Shown: positions 1-8,026 of the stretch, piece by piece | How the letters are laid out: the number at the start of each line of letters is the position of its first letter | Numbering within the stretch: position 1 is the stretch's first letter | NCBI RefSeq assembly: GCF_042650645.1 | Contig: NZ_JBHSBI010000011.1 | Span: 272,571-336,570 of the forward strand | Direction of reading: 5' to 3' | Source: Nonomuraea purpurea | GTDB taxonomy: Bacteria > Actinomycetota > Actinomycetes > Streptosporangiales > Streptosporangiaceae | DNA: 64,000 bases | Notes under the pieces: model-generated | Databases searched by the model: none | What the model was told of the DNA's origin: nothing | What the model saw: the letters and a program-made list of their open reading frames with translations, nothing else | Made by a program: the position numbers and the translations under genes

Positions 1-615
1 GGCGAGCACCGGCTCACCCACCCCGAGACGCCCAACATCGTGTTCGTGAAGATCGGCACCGGCATCGGCACAGGCCTCATCGTGGACGGGCGCATCTACC
101 GGGGCTCCGACGGCGCTGCCGGCGACGTGGGACACATCCCGCTCGCCGCCGCAGGGGTGAGCGACCCGCCCGTGTGCCGGTGCGGCAACACCGGGTGCGT
201 GGAGGCGTACGCGGGCGGCTGGGCCATGGTGCGCGACCTGCGCGAACTGGGGCACGAGGTGCGCTCCGTCAACGACGTCGTCCGCCAGGCGCACGCCGGC
301 AACCCCGACACCATCCGCGTCGTGAAGCGGGCCGCGGGGATCGTCGGCACCGCGATCAGCGACATCGTCAACATCCTCAACCCGCGCAAGGTCGTCGTCG
401 GCGGGCAGCTCGCGGCCATCGACGACGTGCTGTTCGCCAGCGTCCGGCAGTCGGTGTACGGGCGTTCGCTGCCGCTGGCCACCCGCAACCTCAGCATCGT
501 GCCGAGCACCCTTGGGGACCGGGCCGGCGTGCACGGGCTCGCCAGGCTCGTCACCGACACCGTCTTCGCCCCGGACCGGATCGACGGCCTGATCAGGGGC
601 CGCGCTCAAAGATGA
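1..615 (+). CDS. ROK-family protein, C-terminal part (5' partial)
   Basis: The reading frame is open from base 1, so the N-terminus lies outside the window. The visible part has the ROK nucleotide-binding stretch KIGTGIGTGLIVDGRIYRG and the ROK zinc/sugar motif CRCGNTGCVEAYAGG, followed by the usual helical C-terminal half with NPRKVVVGGQL. ROK proteins are sugar kinases or sugar-responsive repressors that carry an extra N-terminal winged helix. The missing part would decide which, so no substrate is assigned. A truncated phosphotransferase gene follows after 34 bases. Confidence 0.85.
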   Translation, partial: GEHRLTHPETPNIVFVKIGTGIGTGLIVDGRIYRGSDGAAGDVGHIPLAAAGVSDPPVCRCGNTGCVEAYAGGWAMVRDLRELGHEVRSVNDVVRQAHAGNPDTIRVVKRAAGIVGTAISDIVNILNPRKVVVGGQLAAIDDVLFASVRQSVYGRSLPLATRNLSIVPSTLGDRAGVHGLARLVTDTVFAPDRIDGLIRGRAQR

Positions 616-649
616 CGATCGTCCCCGGCACCACCGCCATGCTGGTGAG

Positions 650-1102
650 GTGAGGAACATCCTGGATCGGTGGTTCCCGGACGTCGAGCCCGAGCGGCTC
701 GCCGTCCGCCGTGGGCAGTTCCACCAGGTGGTGGTCGGCCCGGATCGGGTCGTGTGCCTGCCGCGCACCCCCGCGGCGGCGACCCGGCTGCCGGAGCGGG
801 CGGCCGTGCTGCGGCTGCTGGCCGGGCTCGGCGATCTCGGCGTCCCCGTCCCCCGGCCGTTGGAGTCGGGCGGCGAGGAGTACCTGGTGCTCAGCCGGGT
901 TCCTGGAGAGCCGCTGGAGGCGTTCGCGGACGTCGCCACGGCCGAGGCGGTGGCGGCGCGGTACGCCGAACTGCTGGCCACGGGGGCCGGCCGATCACGT
1001 CACCGGCGGACCGGCCTTCCACCGGGACGCCTGCAGCGGGCGGAAGGCGAGGGGGGTGCTCGTCAGGCGGGGGTGGGGCGGTGTTCTACGGTGGCGCGGT
1101 AG
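650..1102 (+). pseudogene. Truncated APH-like phosphotransferase remnant
   Basis: The first ~110 residues read like the N-lobe of an aminoglycoside/choline-type phosphotransferase: RGQFHQVVVGPDRVVCLPR, then VPVPRPLESGGEEYLVLSRVPGEPLE. The family is normally about 260-300 residues with an HGD-type catalytic loop, which is missing. Near base 985 the protein turns into low-complexity Arg/Gly sequence, and the frame closes at 1102 inside the 3' end of the convergent phzS-like gene. I read this as a gene cut off by a recombination event that also sets the left edge of the phenazine cluster. The GTG start at 650 is the best available but has a weak SD. Confidence 0.6.
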
Positions 1103-2283
1103 TCGGCGGTGATGGTGGCCAGGGCGGTCGTCCTGTCGGTCTCGGCCCCGGCTGCCGCGACCCGTTCCGCGCTGTCCATCTTCCTGTTGGCCTGCACGAT
1201 CGCGTTCGTGGCCGGCCGTCGGACGTTCTCGTAGCGCTCCAGCGCGTCCGCCACGTCGGCGCTTCCGTCGAGCGCGTCGGCCAGGGCGGCGGCGTCGATG
1301 ATGGCCTGGGAGGCGCCGTTGGCCCCGATCGGGTACATGAGGTGGGCGGCGTCGCCGAGCAGGGTGACGCGCCCCTGCCCCCAGTGCTCCAGAGGCTCGC
1401 GGTCGACCATCGGGTAACGCAGGATCTGGCCGCTGCGCGCGAGCGCGTCGCGGACGTCGAACCAGCCGAAGTCCCAGTCGGCCAGGTACGGGAGGATGTC
1501 GTCGATGACGCCCGGCAGGTCCCAGGCGGCCTCGGCGGCCGGGCCCGGCGAGCCCATGGAGACCAGCAGCACCCAGTTGAGCAGGGCCTTGCCGCGTTCG
1601 GCGTACCGGGCCGAGATGGGGTAGGCGACCAGGCGGGTGGCGTTCTCGTCGTTGGCCAGGATCATGGTGCGGCCGTCGAGGAAGCCGTCCAGTTCGGTCA
1701 GGCCGCGCCACATCTGCACGCCCGCCCCGTTCAGCCCGGCCTTGCCGGGGTGCAGGCGTGAGCGCACGGCCGAGTGCAGGCCGTCCGCGCCTATCAGGGC
1801 GGCGGCGTGGAAGGTGACACTGGAGCCGCTGTCGCGGTCGTGCGCGTGGACGCGGACGCCGTCGCGGCTCTGCTCGTAGGTGTGCAGCCGGGTGCCGGTG
1901 CGGACCGCGCCGGCCCCGAGGCGGGTGCGGACCGCGTCGAGCAGCAGCAGTTGCAGTTCGCCTCGGTGGATGGAGTACTGCGGGAACGGGTGCCCGGCCG
2001 CGATGCCCCTCGACTCTGTCCATAACGTGGCGCCGAGGTGGTCGAGGTAGCGGTGCTCGCGGGTGGGGATGCCGGTGGCCGCCAGCGCCTGGCCGAGCCC
2101 GAGCCCGGTCAGGCAGGCGATCGCCGCCGGCTGGATGTTGATGCCGACCCCGAGAGGCCGGATCTCGCCGGCGGCTTCCAGCACGGTCGACTTGATCCCA
2201 CGGGCGTGCAGGGCCAGGGCGGCGCTGAGTCCGCCGATCCCGGCTCCGGCGATCACGATGTCTGCGGTGGTGGCACTGGTCAT
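1063..2283 (-). CDS. phzS: FAD-dependent aromatic monooxygenase, PhzS-like
   Basis: 406 residues. It has an N-terminal Rossmann GAGIGG at residues 13-18 and the second FAD motif with GDAAHLMYPIGANGASQAI. This is the layout of group A flavoprotein hydroxylases such as PhzS of Pseudomonas, which hydroxylates the carboxyl-bearing carbon of a phenazine with loss of CO2. No phzM-type methyltransferase is nearby, so phenazine-1-carboxylate itself, or a product of the adjacent Baeyer-Villiger enzyme, is the likely substrate (inference). It is the last gene of the minus-strand phenazine region. A stem-loop at 2333-2360 separates it from the ABM gene upstream. Confidence 0.8.
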   Translation of the reverse strand: MTSATTADIVIAGAGIGGLSAALALHARGIKSTVLEAAGEIRPLGVGINIQPAAIACLTGLGLGQALAATGIPTREHRYLDHLGATLWTESRGIAAGHPFPQYSIHRGELQLLLLDAVRTRLGAGAVRTGTRLHTYEQSRDGVRVHAHDRDSGSSVTFHAAALIGADGLHSAVRSRLHPGKAGLNGAGVQMWRGLTELDGFLDGRTMILANDENATRLVAYPISARYAERGKALLNWVLLVSMGSPGPAAEAAWDLPGVIDDILPYLADWDFGWFDVRDALARSGQILRYPMVDREPLEHWGQGRVTLLGDAAHLMYPIGANGASQAIIDAAALADALDGSADVADALERYENVRRPATNAIVQANRKMDSAERVAAAGAETDRTTALATITADYRATVEHRPTPA

Positions 2284-2332
2284 GGCGACTGTCCTGCTTC
2301 CTTGCCGTGCGCGTCCGTGCCTTGCGGGATTC

Positions 2333-2360
2333 CGCCCCGCTGATCGAGGTCAGCGGGGCG
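2333..2360. terminator. Stem-loop between ABM gene and phzS
   Basis: Perfect 11-bp inverted repeat CGCCCCGCTGA / TCAGCGGGGCG with a 6-nt loop, lying in the 104-bp gap between the ABM gene and phzS. There is no T-tract on either side. It may be a partial terminator or an mRNA-stability/processing element that lowers phzS expression relative to the ABM gene. Confidence 0.45.
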
Positions 2361-2387
2361 AGGTCTGTTGTCTTTCCGCCTGCCGGC

Positions 2388-2723
2388 TCAGGCGTGGTAG
2401 GTGGCGACCACCCGGTACGGGTGCGGCGACGCCTTGGCGATTTCGCCGGCCTTCTTCGCGTAAATCTGCGCCTCGGGGTCGGCCAGTGTGGCCTTGACGT
2501 CGTCCGGGCTGCGCCACTGCGCGTAATTGACGACTCTGGTGCCGTCGGCGCTGGCGAGAAGGTTGACCGAGATGAAGCCGGGCCGGCCCTTGAAGACCTT
2601 TTCCGCGCCCTCCTTGAGGATTTCGACGAGCTCCTGCTGCTTGGCCGGGTCGACGTCGAAGACGTTGATCACAGTGGCGATCTGGTCTTCGACGCGAATC
2701 ACAGTATCAGTCATGTCGCTCAT
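2388..2723 (-). CDS. Antibiotic biosynthesis monooxygenase (ABM) domain protein
   Basis: From MSDMTDTVIRVEDQIATV the protein is 111 residues, a single dimeric alpha/beta ABM domain: ATVINVFDVDPAKQQELVEILKEG, then FISVNLLASADGTRVVNYAQWRS. ABM proteins are small cofactor-free oxygenases or dimerisation domains common in polyketide and aromatic pathways. The frame could start at 2756, but those 11 extra codons run through an AT-rich inverted repeat (2732-2754) that looks like an operator, so I place the start at 2723 (2714 is also possible). It probably acts with the neighbouring hydroxylases in late phenazine tailoring (inference). Confidence 0.75.
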   Translation of the reverse strand: MSDMTDTVIRVEDQIATVINVFDVDPAKQQELVEILKEGAEKVFKGRPGFISVNLLASADGTRVVNYAQWRSPDDVKATLADPEAQIYAKKAGEIAKASPHPYRVVATYHA

Positions 2724-2731
2724 GCTATCCA

Positions 2732-2754
2732 GCTTGAGCGCAAAATAGTCAAGC
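2732..2754 (-). promoter_or_regulatory. Inverted repeat, probable operator of the ABM-phzS unit
   Basis: GCTTGA-N11-TCAAGC lies directly upstream of the ABM start, in the AT-rich 2725-2880 stretch that follows the double terminator. A TTGACT hexamer overlaps it. Its position suggests a repressor site on a promoter that drives the ABM and phzS-like genes separately from the core operon. No cognate regulator can be named. Confidence 0.4.
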
Positions 2755-2859
2755 ATTTCGGTGAAGCTATTCGAGATATGTTAGATGACATTCTTTTTTG
2801 CGCGCCAAATAGCACGTCGGCAGGCTGACCTGCGCAAACGCGCCCGGCTTGAGGCAGCG

Positions 2860-2928
2860 AAAAACGCCGCCATCGGCGAAATAACGGTGAGGGGCGCGCT
2901 TTATCGCGGGCCGCGACACGCCCCTCAC
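2860..2928 (-). terminator. Tandem terminators after the phz core operon
   Basis: Two structures lie downstream of the Baeyer-Villiger gene on the minus strand. The first is a 10-bp stem (GTGAGGGGCG / CGCCCCTCAC, 2887-2928). The second is a short CGCCG-ATGG-CGGCG hairpin followed by five T residues (2878 to 2860), a standard intrinsic terminator. They imply that phzB to the BVMO is one transcript and that the ABM and phzS genes form another. Confidence 0.65.
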
Positions 2929-2962
2929 TCATTAAGACGCCGCGGGCGCGGCAAAGGTGACA

Positions 2963-4585
2963 TCAGGCCGCGGCGGACGACCCCTGGCGCAGGACGAAGC
3001 CGTCATAGCCGGCGTCGGCCACCTCGCGCAGCTTCTCCCGGTAGGCCCCCAGGCCGGCGAAGTAGAACATGACCGTGCTCTTCTTGCCGGGGATGTTGGC
3101 CCCGAAGATCCAGGAGGCGACCTTCGGGAACAGGGTGTAGTCGGCCAGGCTCCGGCAGAGCGCCGTCCACTCCTCCTCGGCCTCCTTGGTCGCCTCGACG
3201 GCCACCGTGCCGCCGGCCTCCGCCGCCCCGATGAGCTCGCCGATCCACTCGACCTGGGTCTCGATGCACGGCGGCAGGTTGCTGAAGGCGCTGTTCGGGC
3301 CGAGGACCATGAACAGGTTGGGGAAGCCGGGGGTGGCCACGCCGAGGTAGGCGGTGGCCCCGTCCTTCCAGCACTCGCCGAGCCCGCGGCCGTCGCGCCC
3401 GCGGATGTCCATCACCTTGTAGCTGCCGTCCACGGCCTCGAACCCGGTCGCGAACACCAGGACGTCCAGTTCGTGCTCCACGCCGTCCTCGGTGACCACG
3501 CCGGTCGGGGTCATCTCCCTGATCGGGTTCTCCTTGATGCTGACCAGGGTGACGTTGTCGCGGTTGTAGCTCTCGTAGTAGCCCTCGTTGCAGATGGGGC
3601 GCTTGGCGTACAGCTCCGTCGGCATGAGCTTGCGCGCCGTCTCCGGATCCTTCACGATTTCCTTGATCTTCGACTTGATGAAGTCGGAGGCGGCCTCGTT
3701 GGCGGCCGGGTCGGTGGCGATGTCGGAGAACGTCCCGAACATGAAGCGGAAGCCGTTGCCACGGTCCCAGGCCGCCTGGAATAACCGGCGGCGCTCCTCG
3801 GGGGAGACGCTCATCGCGGGGGTGTCGCTCTCCTCGAAGCCACACGCGACCCGCGAGTGGCGGGCCTGGTCCCAGATCTTGTCGTAGTTCGCGCGGATTT
3901 CGGCGAGGTGCTCGTCGCTCAGCGGGCCGTTGCCGGACGGCACGCAGTACTGCGCGGAGCGCTGGAACACCGTCAGGTGCCCGGCCAGCTTGGCGGCGGT
4001 GCAGATGAACTGGGTGCCGGTCGAGCCGGTGCCGATGACGCCGACCCGCTTGCCGGTGATGTCCAGATCGTCGGGCCAGGCGCCGGTGTGGACGAGCCGG
4101 CCACGGAAGTCGTCGCGGCCCTTGATGTCGGGGAAGGTGCGCGACGACAGCGGGCCGAGCGCGGTGACCAGGTAGCGGGCGGTGAACCGCTCGCCGTCGC
4201 CGGTGACGACGGTCCAGGTGCCGGTGTCCTCGTCGTGGACGGCCGACTCGATGGCCGTGTCGAGCTGGATGTCGCGGCCCAGGTCGTGCCGGTCGACCAC
4301 GGCCTGCAGGTAGGCCAGGATCTGCTTCTGCGGGATGTACTTGGTGTTCCAGCCGTACTCCTGGAGCATCTCCTTGTCGAACGAATACCGGTAGACGAAG
4401 CCCTCGACGTCCGACATGGCGCCCGGGTAGCGGTTCCAGTACCAGGTGCCGCCGATGCCCGCGGCCTTGTCGAACGCCCGGACCGTCAGCCCGAGCTCGT
4501 TGCGGAGCTTGTGGAGCATGTAGATGCCGGCGATGCCGGCTCCGATGACGATGGCGTCGAAATCGATCGTGCGCTTGCCGGTCAC
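2963..4585 (-). CDS. Type I Baeyer-Villiger flavin monooxygenase
   Basis: 540 residues with GTG start and an AAGGAG SD 7 nt upstream. It has FAD Rossmann GAGIAG at 15-20, the GGTWYWNRYPGAMSD segment at 45-59, the Baeyer-Villiger fingerprint FRGRLVHTGAWP at 160-171 and the NADPH motif GTGSTG at 185-190. The length fits cyclohexanone-monooxygenase-type enzymes, which insert oxygen next to a ketone using FAD and NADPH. It follows phzG by 21 bp in the same operon, so it is best seen as a tailoring enzyme for the phenazine or a co-substrate. A ketone substrate is not obvious in standard phenazine chemistry. Confidence 0.88.
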   Translation of the reverse strand: MTGKRTIDFDAIVIGAGIAGIYMLHKLRNELGLTVRAFDKAAGIGGTWYWNRYPGAMSDVEGFVYRYSFDKEMLQEYGWNTKYIPQKQILAYLQAVVDRHDLGRDIQLDTAIESAVHDEDTGTWTVVTGDGERFTARYLVTALGPLSSRTFPDIKGRDDFRGRLVHTGAWPDDLDITGKRVGVIGTGSTGTQFICTAAKLAGHLTVFQRSAQYCVPSGNGPLSDEHLAEIRANYDKIWDQARHSRVACGFEESDTPAMSVSPEERRRLFQAAWDRGNGFRFMFGTFSDIATDPAANEAASDFIKSKIKEIVKDPETARKLMPTELYAKRPICNEGYYESYNRDNVTLVSIKENPIREMTPTGVVTEDGVEHELDVLVFATGFEAVDGSYKVMDIRGRDGRGLGECWKDGATAYLGVATPGFPNLFMVLGPNSAFSNLPPCIETQVEWIGELIGAAEAGGTVAVEATKEAEEEWTALCRSLADYTLFPKVASWIFGANIPGKKSTVMFYFAGLGAYREKLREVADAGYDGFVLRQGSSAAA

Positions 4586-4606
4586 AAGTGACTCCTTCGC
4601 GTTTCT

Positions 4607-5242
4607 TCAGGGCTGCAGGCGGGTGGTTCGCCAGCCCGTGGCGGTCTTGTCGTAACGCAGCCGGCGGTGCAGCCTGCTGGCCGCCGCCGACCAGAACTCC
4701 ACCGAGGCCGGCTCCAGGCAGTAGCCGGCGAAGCGGACGGGGCGGGGCAGCGGCACCTCGTCGGCCGCGAGCAGTTCGGCCTCGCTCAGCAGCCCGCCGG
4801 GGTCGCGCAGGGGCTCGCTCTGCCGTGACACCGTCGTCATGGCGTGCAGCGGCGTGGGGCGGGCGGCCCACAGCAGGTCGGACTCCGGCTCGGGCAGCTG
4901 CCCGACGGGCCCCGACACGATGAGCTGCTGGCCGGTCTCGCGCCAGTACAGGACGCCGGAGCCCCAGCCGGTCTCGGCGATCTCCCTTCCCTTCTGGCTG
5001 GTGCTGTGGGTGGTGAAGATCACGCCGCGCGCGGAGACGTCCACGACGGCGACCATGCGGGTGGAGGCGTGCCCGCGCCTGTCGGCCGTGGCCAGCGCGA
5101 GCGCCAGCGGCTCACGCACGCCGGCCTCGGTGGCCGCCTTGATCCAGGCGCGCACCAGGCCGAGCGGCTCCGCGGGCGGGGTGTCGTACTCGGGGAACGA
5201 CCGGTCCGTCAGGCCGGTCAGGCTTTCGAATCTGCTGCTCAC
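4607..5242 (-). CDS. phzG: PhzG, FMN-dependent phenazine oxidase
   Basis: 211 residues of the pyridoxamine 5'-phosphate oxidase fold, with the FMN/substrate strand ALALATADRRGHASTRMVAVVDVS and FTTHSTSQKGREI. Its position right after phzF and its length fit PhzG, which oxidises reduced phenazine precursors to give aromatic phenazine-1-carboxylate or the dicarboxylate. GTG start at 5242 with a GGAGG-type SD. It lies 13 bp downstream of phzF, within the same transcript. Confidence 0.88.
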   Translation of the reverse strand: MSSRFESLTGLTDRSFPEYDTPPAEPLGLVRAWIKAATEAGVREPLALALATADRRGHASTRMVAVVDVSARGVIFTTHSTSQKGREIAETGWGSGVLYWRETGQQLIVSGPVGQLPEPESDLLWAARPTPLHAMTTVSRQSEPLRDPGGLLSEAELLAADEVPLPRPVRFAGYCLEPASVEFWSAAASRLHRRLRYDKTATGWRTTRLQP

Positions 5243-5255
5243 GTCGGGGCCTCCG

Positions 5256-6107
5256 TCAGACGTAGATCACGCCGCGGGCGACGGTGACGCCCGCGCCCTC
5301 GACGCGCACGGACGTGACGCGGTCGCGGGCTCCTTCGGCGCGGGCCCGCATCAGCGAGGGACGGCCCATCTCGACGCCCTGGAGGATGTCGATCCACTGG
5401 CCGTACTCGGCACGCCCGTGACGGGCGAGGTGGACGGCGATCGGACCGGCGGCCGAGCCCGTCGCCGCGTCCTCGGTCACGCCATAGGCGGGCGAGAACA
5501 TGCGGTTGCGCCAGTTCGTCCCCGACCCCGCAATGCAGTTGGTCGCCATGTCGGGGAAGGCGGCCAGTGCCCGGTGGTCGGGGTTGACCCGGGAGAGCGC
5601 CTCCAGGCTCTCCAGCCCCACGAACACGTGCCTGGGGCCGTTGGTGTAGATCTCCACGGGCAGCTCGGAGCCCTCGATGCCGAGCGCGGCCAGCAGCTCC
5701 TCCGCCCGCCCGAACCGCTCCCAGGTCGGGATCGGCTGCTCCATCCGGGCCGCGACCCGCCCGCCCGCGCGCGTCACCTCGAAGTCGATGACGCCCATCG
5801 CGGTCTCCAGCCGCAGCCGGTCCCTGCCGAGCCGCTCGCCGAGCGCGATCGCGGTGCCCAGCAGCGGGTGCCCGGCGAACGGCAGCTCGTTGACCGGCGT
5901 GAAGATGCGGATGTGCGCCTCTCCCCCGAGCTTGGGCCGCAGGACGAACGTGACCTCCGACAGGTTCATCTCCTTGCCGATGCTCTGCATGCGCTCGGCG
6001 TCCAGGTCGTCGGCCTCGAAGAAGACCGCGACCGGGTTGCCGCGCAGCGGCGTGTCGGTGAAGGAGTCGACCACCACGTACTCGTGCGTGGCGTCCATGG
6101 TGATCAT
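5256..6107 (-). CDS. phzF: PhzF, DHHA isomerase
   Basis: 283 residues. It shows near-diagnostic PhzF segments: GNPVAVFFEADDL, MNLSEVTFVL with the catalytic acid at Glu51 (Glu45 of Pseudomonas PhzF), IRIFTPVNELPFAGHPLLGTAIALG, GPRHVFVGL and DAATGSAAGPIAVHLARHG. PhzF isomerises trans-2,3-dihydro-3-hydroxyanthranilate to an aminoketone that dimerises into the phenazine skeleton. ATG at 6107 overlaps the phzE stop by ATGA. A second ATG at 6098 would also work. Confidence 0.95.
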   Translation of the reverse strand: MITMDATHEYVVVDSFTDTPLRGNPVAVFFEADDLDAERMQSIGKEMNLSEVTFVLRPKLGGEAHIRIFTPVNELPFAGHPLLGTAIALGERLGRDRLRLETAMGVIDFEVTRAGGRVAARMEQPIPTWERFGRAEELLAALGIEGSELPVEIYTNGPRHVFVGLESLEALSRVNPDHRALAAFPDMATNCIAGSGTNWRNRMFSPAYGVTEDAATGSAAGPIAVHLARHGRAEYGQWIDILQGVEMGRPSLMRARAEGARDRVTSVRVEGAGVTVARGVIYV

Positions 6108-7963
6108 GCGGCCAGCGCCCTTTCGATGAGGGAGGCGAGAATGCGCGGGCCGTTCTGGGTGAGCACCGACTCGGCGTGGAACTGGATGGAGGAGAAGCGC
6201 GGCCCGCGCAGCGCGTGCACCTCCCCCGTCGCCGGGTCGTGGCAGATCTCCACCTCGCCCACGCCGTCCACGACGCTCGCGCCGGCGGCGGCGCGGGCGG
6301 CGAAGGTGTTGTAGAAGCCCACCCGTTCGGCCCTGCCGAACAGGTCGATCTCCTTCTGGACGCCCTGGTTCGGCTCCTCCTTGCGGCGCAGCTCGAACCC
6401 GAGCCGCGTGGACAGCACCTGGTGGCTCAGGCAGACCGCCAGGAACGGGCGGCGCGCGGCCAGCAGGGTGTCGGCGGCCGACCGCAGATAGGCGATCTTC
6501 GTGTGCCGGAGGTCGCGCGGATCGCCGGGGCCTGGGCCGAGCACCACGAAGTCGTAGCCGTCGAGGGAGGACACCTCGTCGTAGCGGCGAACGGTCACCC
6601 GCATGTCCATGGTGCGGAGCTGGTGGTCGAGCATCGAGGTGAAGGTGTCCTCGGCGTCGACGATCAGCGTGCGGCAGCCCGCCAGCGCGGGCCGCGCCGC
6701 CGCGCTGTCCTGGCCCTCGCCCAGCCAGAAGCCCGCGATGGTGGCGTTGCGCCTGCTCAGCGCGTCGCGTACCCGAGGGTGCGTGCCCAGCCTGGTGGTG
6801 GACGGCGTCTCCAGCGCCGCGAGCAGGCCGGCGGCCTTGGCGTGGGTCTCGGCGACCTCCGAGGCCGGGTCGGAGTGACGGACGAGGGTCGCGCCGACGC
6901 CGATGCGGGTCCTGCCCGAGGCGTCGATGTCGGCCGTGCGGATGAGGATGGAGGAGTCGAGGGTGCGCCCGCCCGACGCGTCGCGTCCGATGAGGGCGGC
7001 GACACCGCTGTAGTAGCCGCGCCCGTGCGGCTCGTGCCGGGCGATGACGCGGCAGGCGTTCTCCAGCGGGCTGCCGGTGACCGTCGGGGCGAACATCGTC
7101 TCGCGCAGGATGTCGCGTACGTCCCAGTCGGTGTCGCCCTCGATGAAGTACTCGGTGTGGGCCAGTCGCGCCATCTCCTTCAGCCTCGGCCCCTGCACCC
7201 GCACGCCCAGCTCGCAGATCCTGGTCATCATCTTGAGCTCTTCGTCCAGGACCATGTAGAGCTCCTCCGACTCCTTGCGGTCGGCGAGGAAGTCCATGAC
7301 GTCGGGCAGCGCGGGGCCCGAGGGCGGGTAGCGGTAGGTGCCGCTGATCGGGTTCATGGTCGCCAGGCCGTCGCGCAGCGTGATGTGCCGCTCCGGCGTG
7401 GCCCCGACGAACGTGCGCTCCCCGGTGTGGATGACGAACGTCCAGTACGCGCTCGACTCGATCTCCAGCAGCCGCCGGAAGAAGGCCAGCGCGCGGCGCG
7501 GCGTGTAGTCGCTGATGTCGGTGACGAAGGAGCGCTTGATGACGAAGTTGGCGCCCTCCCCCTCGCCGATCGCCTCCTTGATCACCCTGCGGACGATCTC
7601 GGCGTAGTCGTCGTCTCCGACGTCGAAGTGCCCGTCAGAGACCGTGATGGCCTGGTCGGGGATCCTGGCCACGGCCTCCCGCACGGGGATCGTCTGCTGT
7701 GCGGTGATCGTCATCGCGATCAGCGGGGCGTCCTCGTCGGCGTAGACGAAGCCGCGCTCGCGGATCTGCCGGTACGGGATGATCGCCAGCAGGTCGTGCC
7801 CGGCGCCCTCCCGGTCGGGGAGCGGCAGGTCCGCAAGCTCGCTCACGTGGGAGACCTCTCCGACCACGACGTCCAGCGTGTCGGGGCCGGTGACCTCCGG
7901 GCGGTGCAGCAGCGCGAACGCCGCCGGGCGTAACTCCAGCACCTCCCCTAACAGATCGATCAT
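6104..7963 (-). CDS. phzE: PhzE, ADIC synthase with fused glutaminase
   Basis: The N-terminal chorismate-binding domain has GATPERHI and NPISGTYRY. The C-terminal class I glutamine amidotransferase has the nucleophile region AVCLSHQVL and IQFHAESV. The enzyme converts chorismate plus glutamine-derived ammonia into 2-amino-2-deoxyisochorismate. The frame is open to an ATG at 8026, but I place the start at 7963 (MIDLLGEVLELRP). The SD GAAGGAGGG lies just before it, the resulting length before FALLHRP matches other PhzE proteins, and the extra 21 residues come from a repeated cassette found elsewhere. A fused N-terminal extension remains possible. Confidence 0.93.
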   Translation of the reverse strand: MIDLLGEVLELRPAAFALLHRPEVTGPDTLDVVVGEVSHVSELADLPLPDREGAGHDLLAIIPYRQIRERGFVYADEDAPLIAMTITAQQTIPVREAVARIPDQAITVSDGHFDVGDDDYAEIVRRVIKEAIGEGEGANFVIKRSFVTDISDYTPRRALAFFRRLLEIESSAYWTFVIHTGERTFVGATPERHITLRDGLATMNPISGTYRYPPSGPALPDVMDFLADRKESEELYMVLDEELKMMTRICELGVRVQGPRLKEMARLAHTEYFIEGDTDWDVRDILRETMFAPTVTGSPLENACRVIARHEPHGRGYYSGVAALIGRDASGGRTLDSSILIRTADIDASGRTRIGVGATLVRHSDPASEVAETHAKAAGLLAALETPSTTRLGTHPRVRDALSRRNATIAGFWLGEGQDSAAARPALAGCRTLIVDAEDTFTSMLDHQLRTMDMRVTVRRYDEVSSLDGYDFVVLGPGPGDPRDLRHTKIAYLRSAADTLLAARRPFLAVCLSHQVLSTRLGFELRRKEEPNQGVQKEIDLFGRAERVGFYNTFAARAAAGASVVDGVGEVEICHDPATGEVHALRGPRFSSIQFHAESVLTQNGPRILASLIERALAA

Positions 7964-8026
7964 GAGCCCTCCTTCGTCGGGCTCATGTTCCCCCTGCTTA
8001 CTGATGACCTCGACAAGCTCGGTCAT
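7961..8026 (-). repeat. MTELVEV intercistronic cassette, copy 1 (phzD/phzE)
   Basis: 66 bp reading, on the minus strand, ATGACCGAGCTTGTCGAGGT..., ending GAAGGAGGGCTCATG. Its first ATGA supplies the phzD stop codon and its last ATG is the phzE start, with the SD inside. Copy 2 at 35774-35820 shares the first 23 bases with two changes and the last 24 with one change. Copy 1 has 19 extra bases in the middle, which puts its short MTELVEV frame in phase with phzE. Confidence 0.8.
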
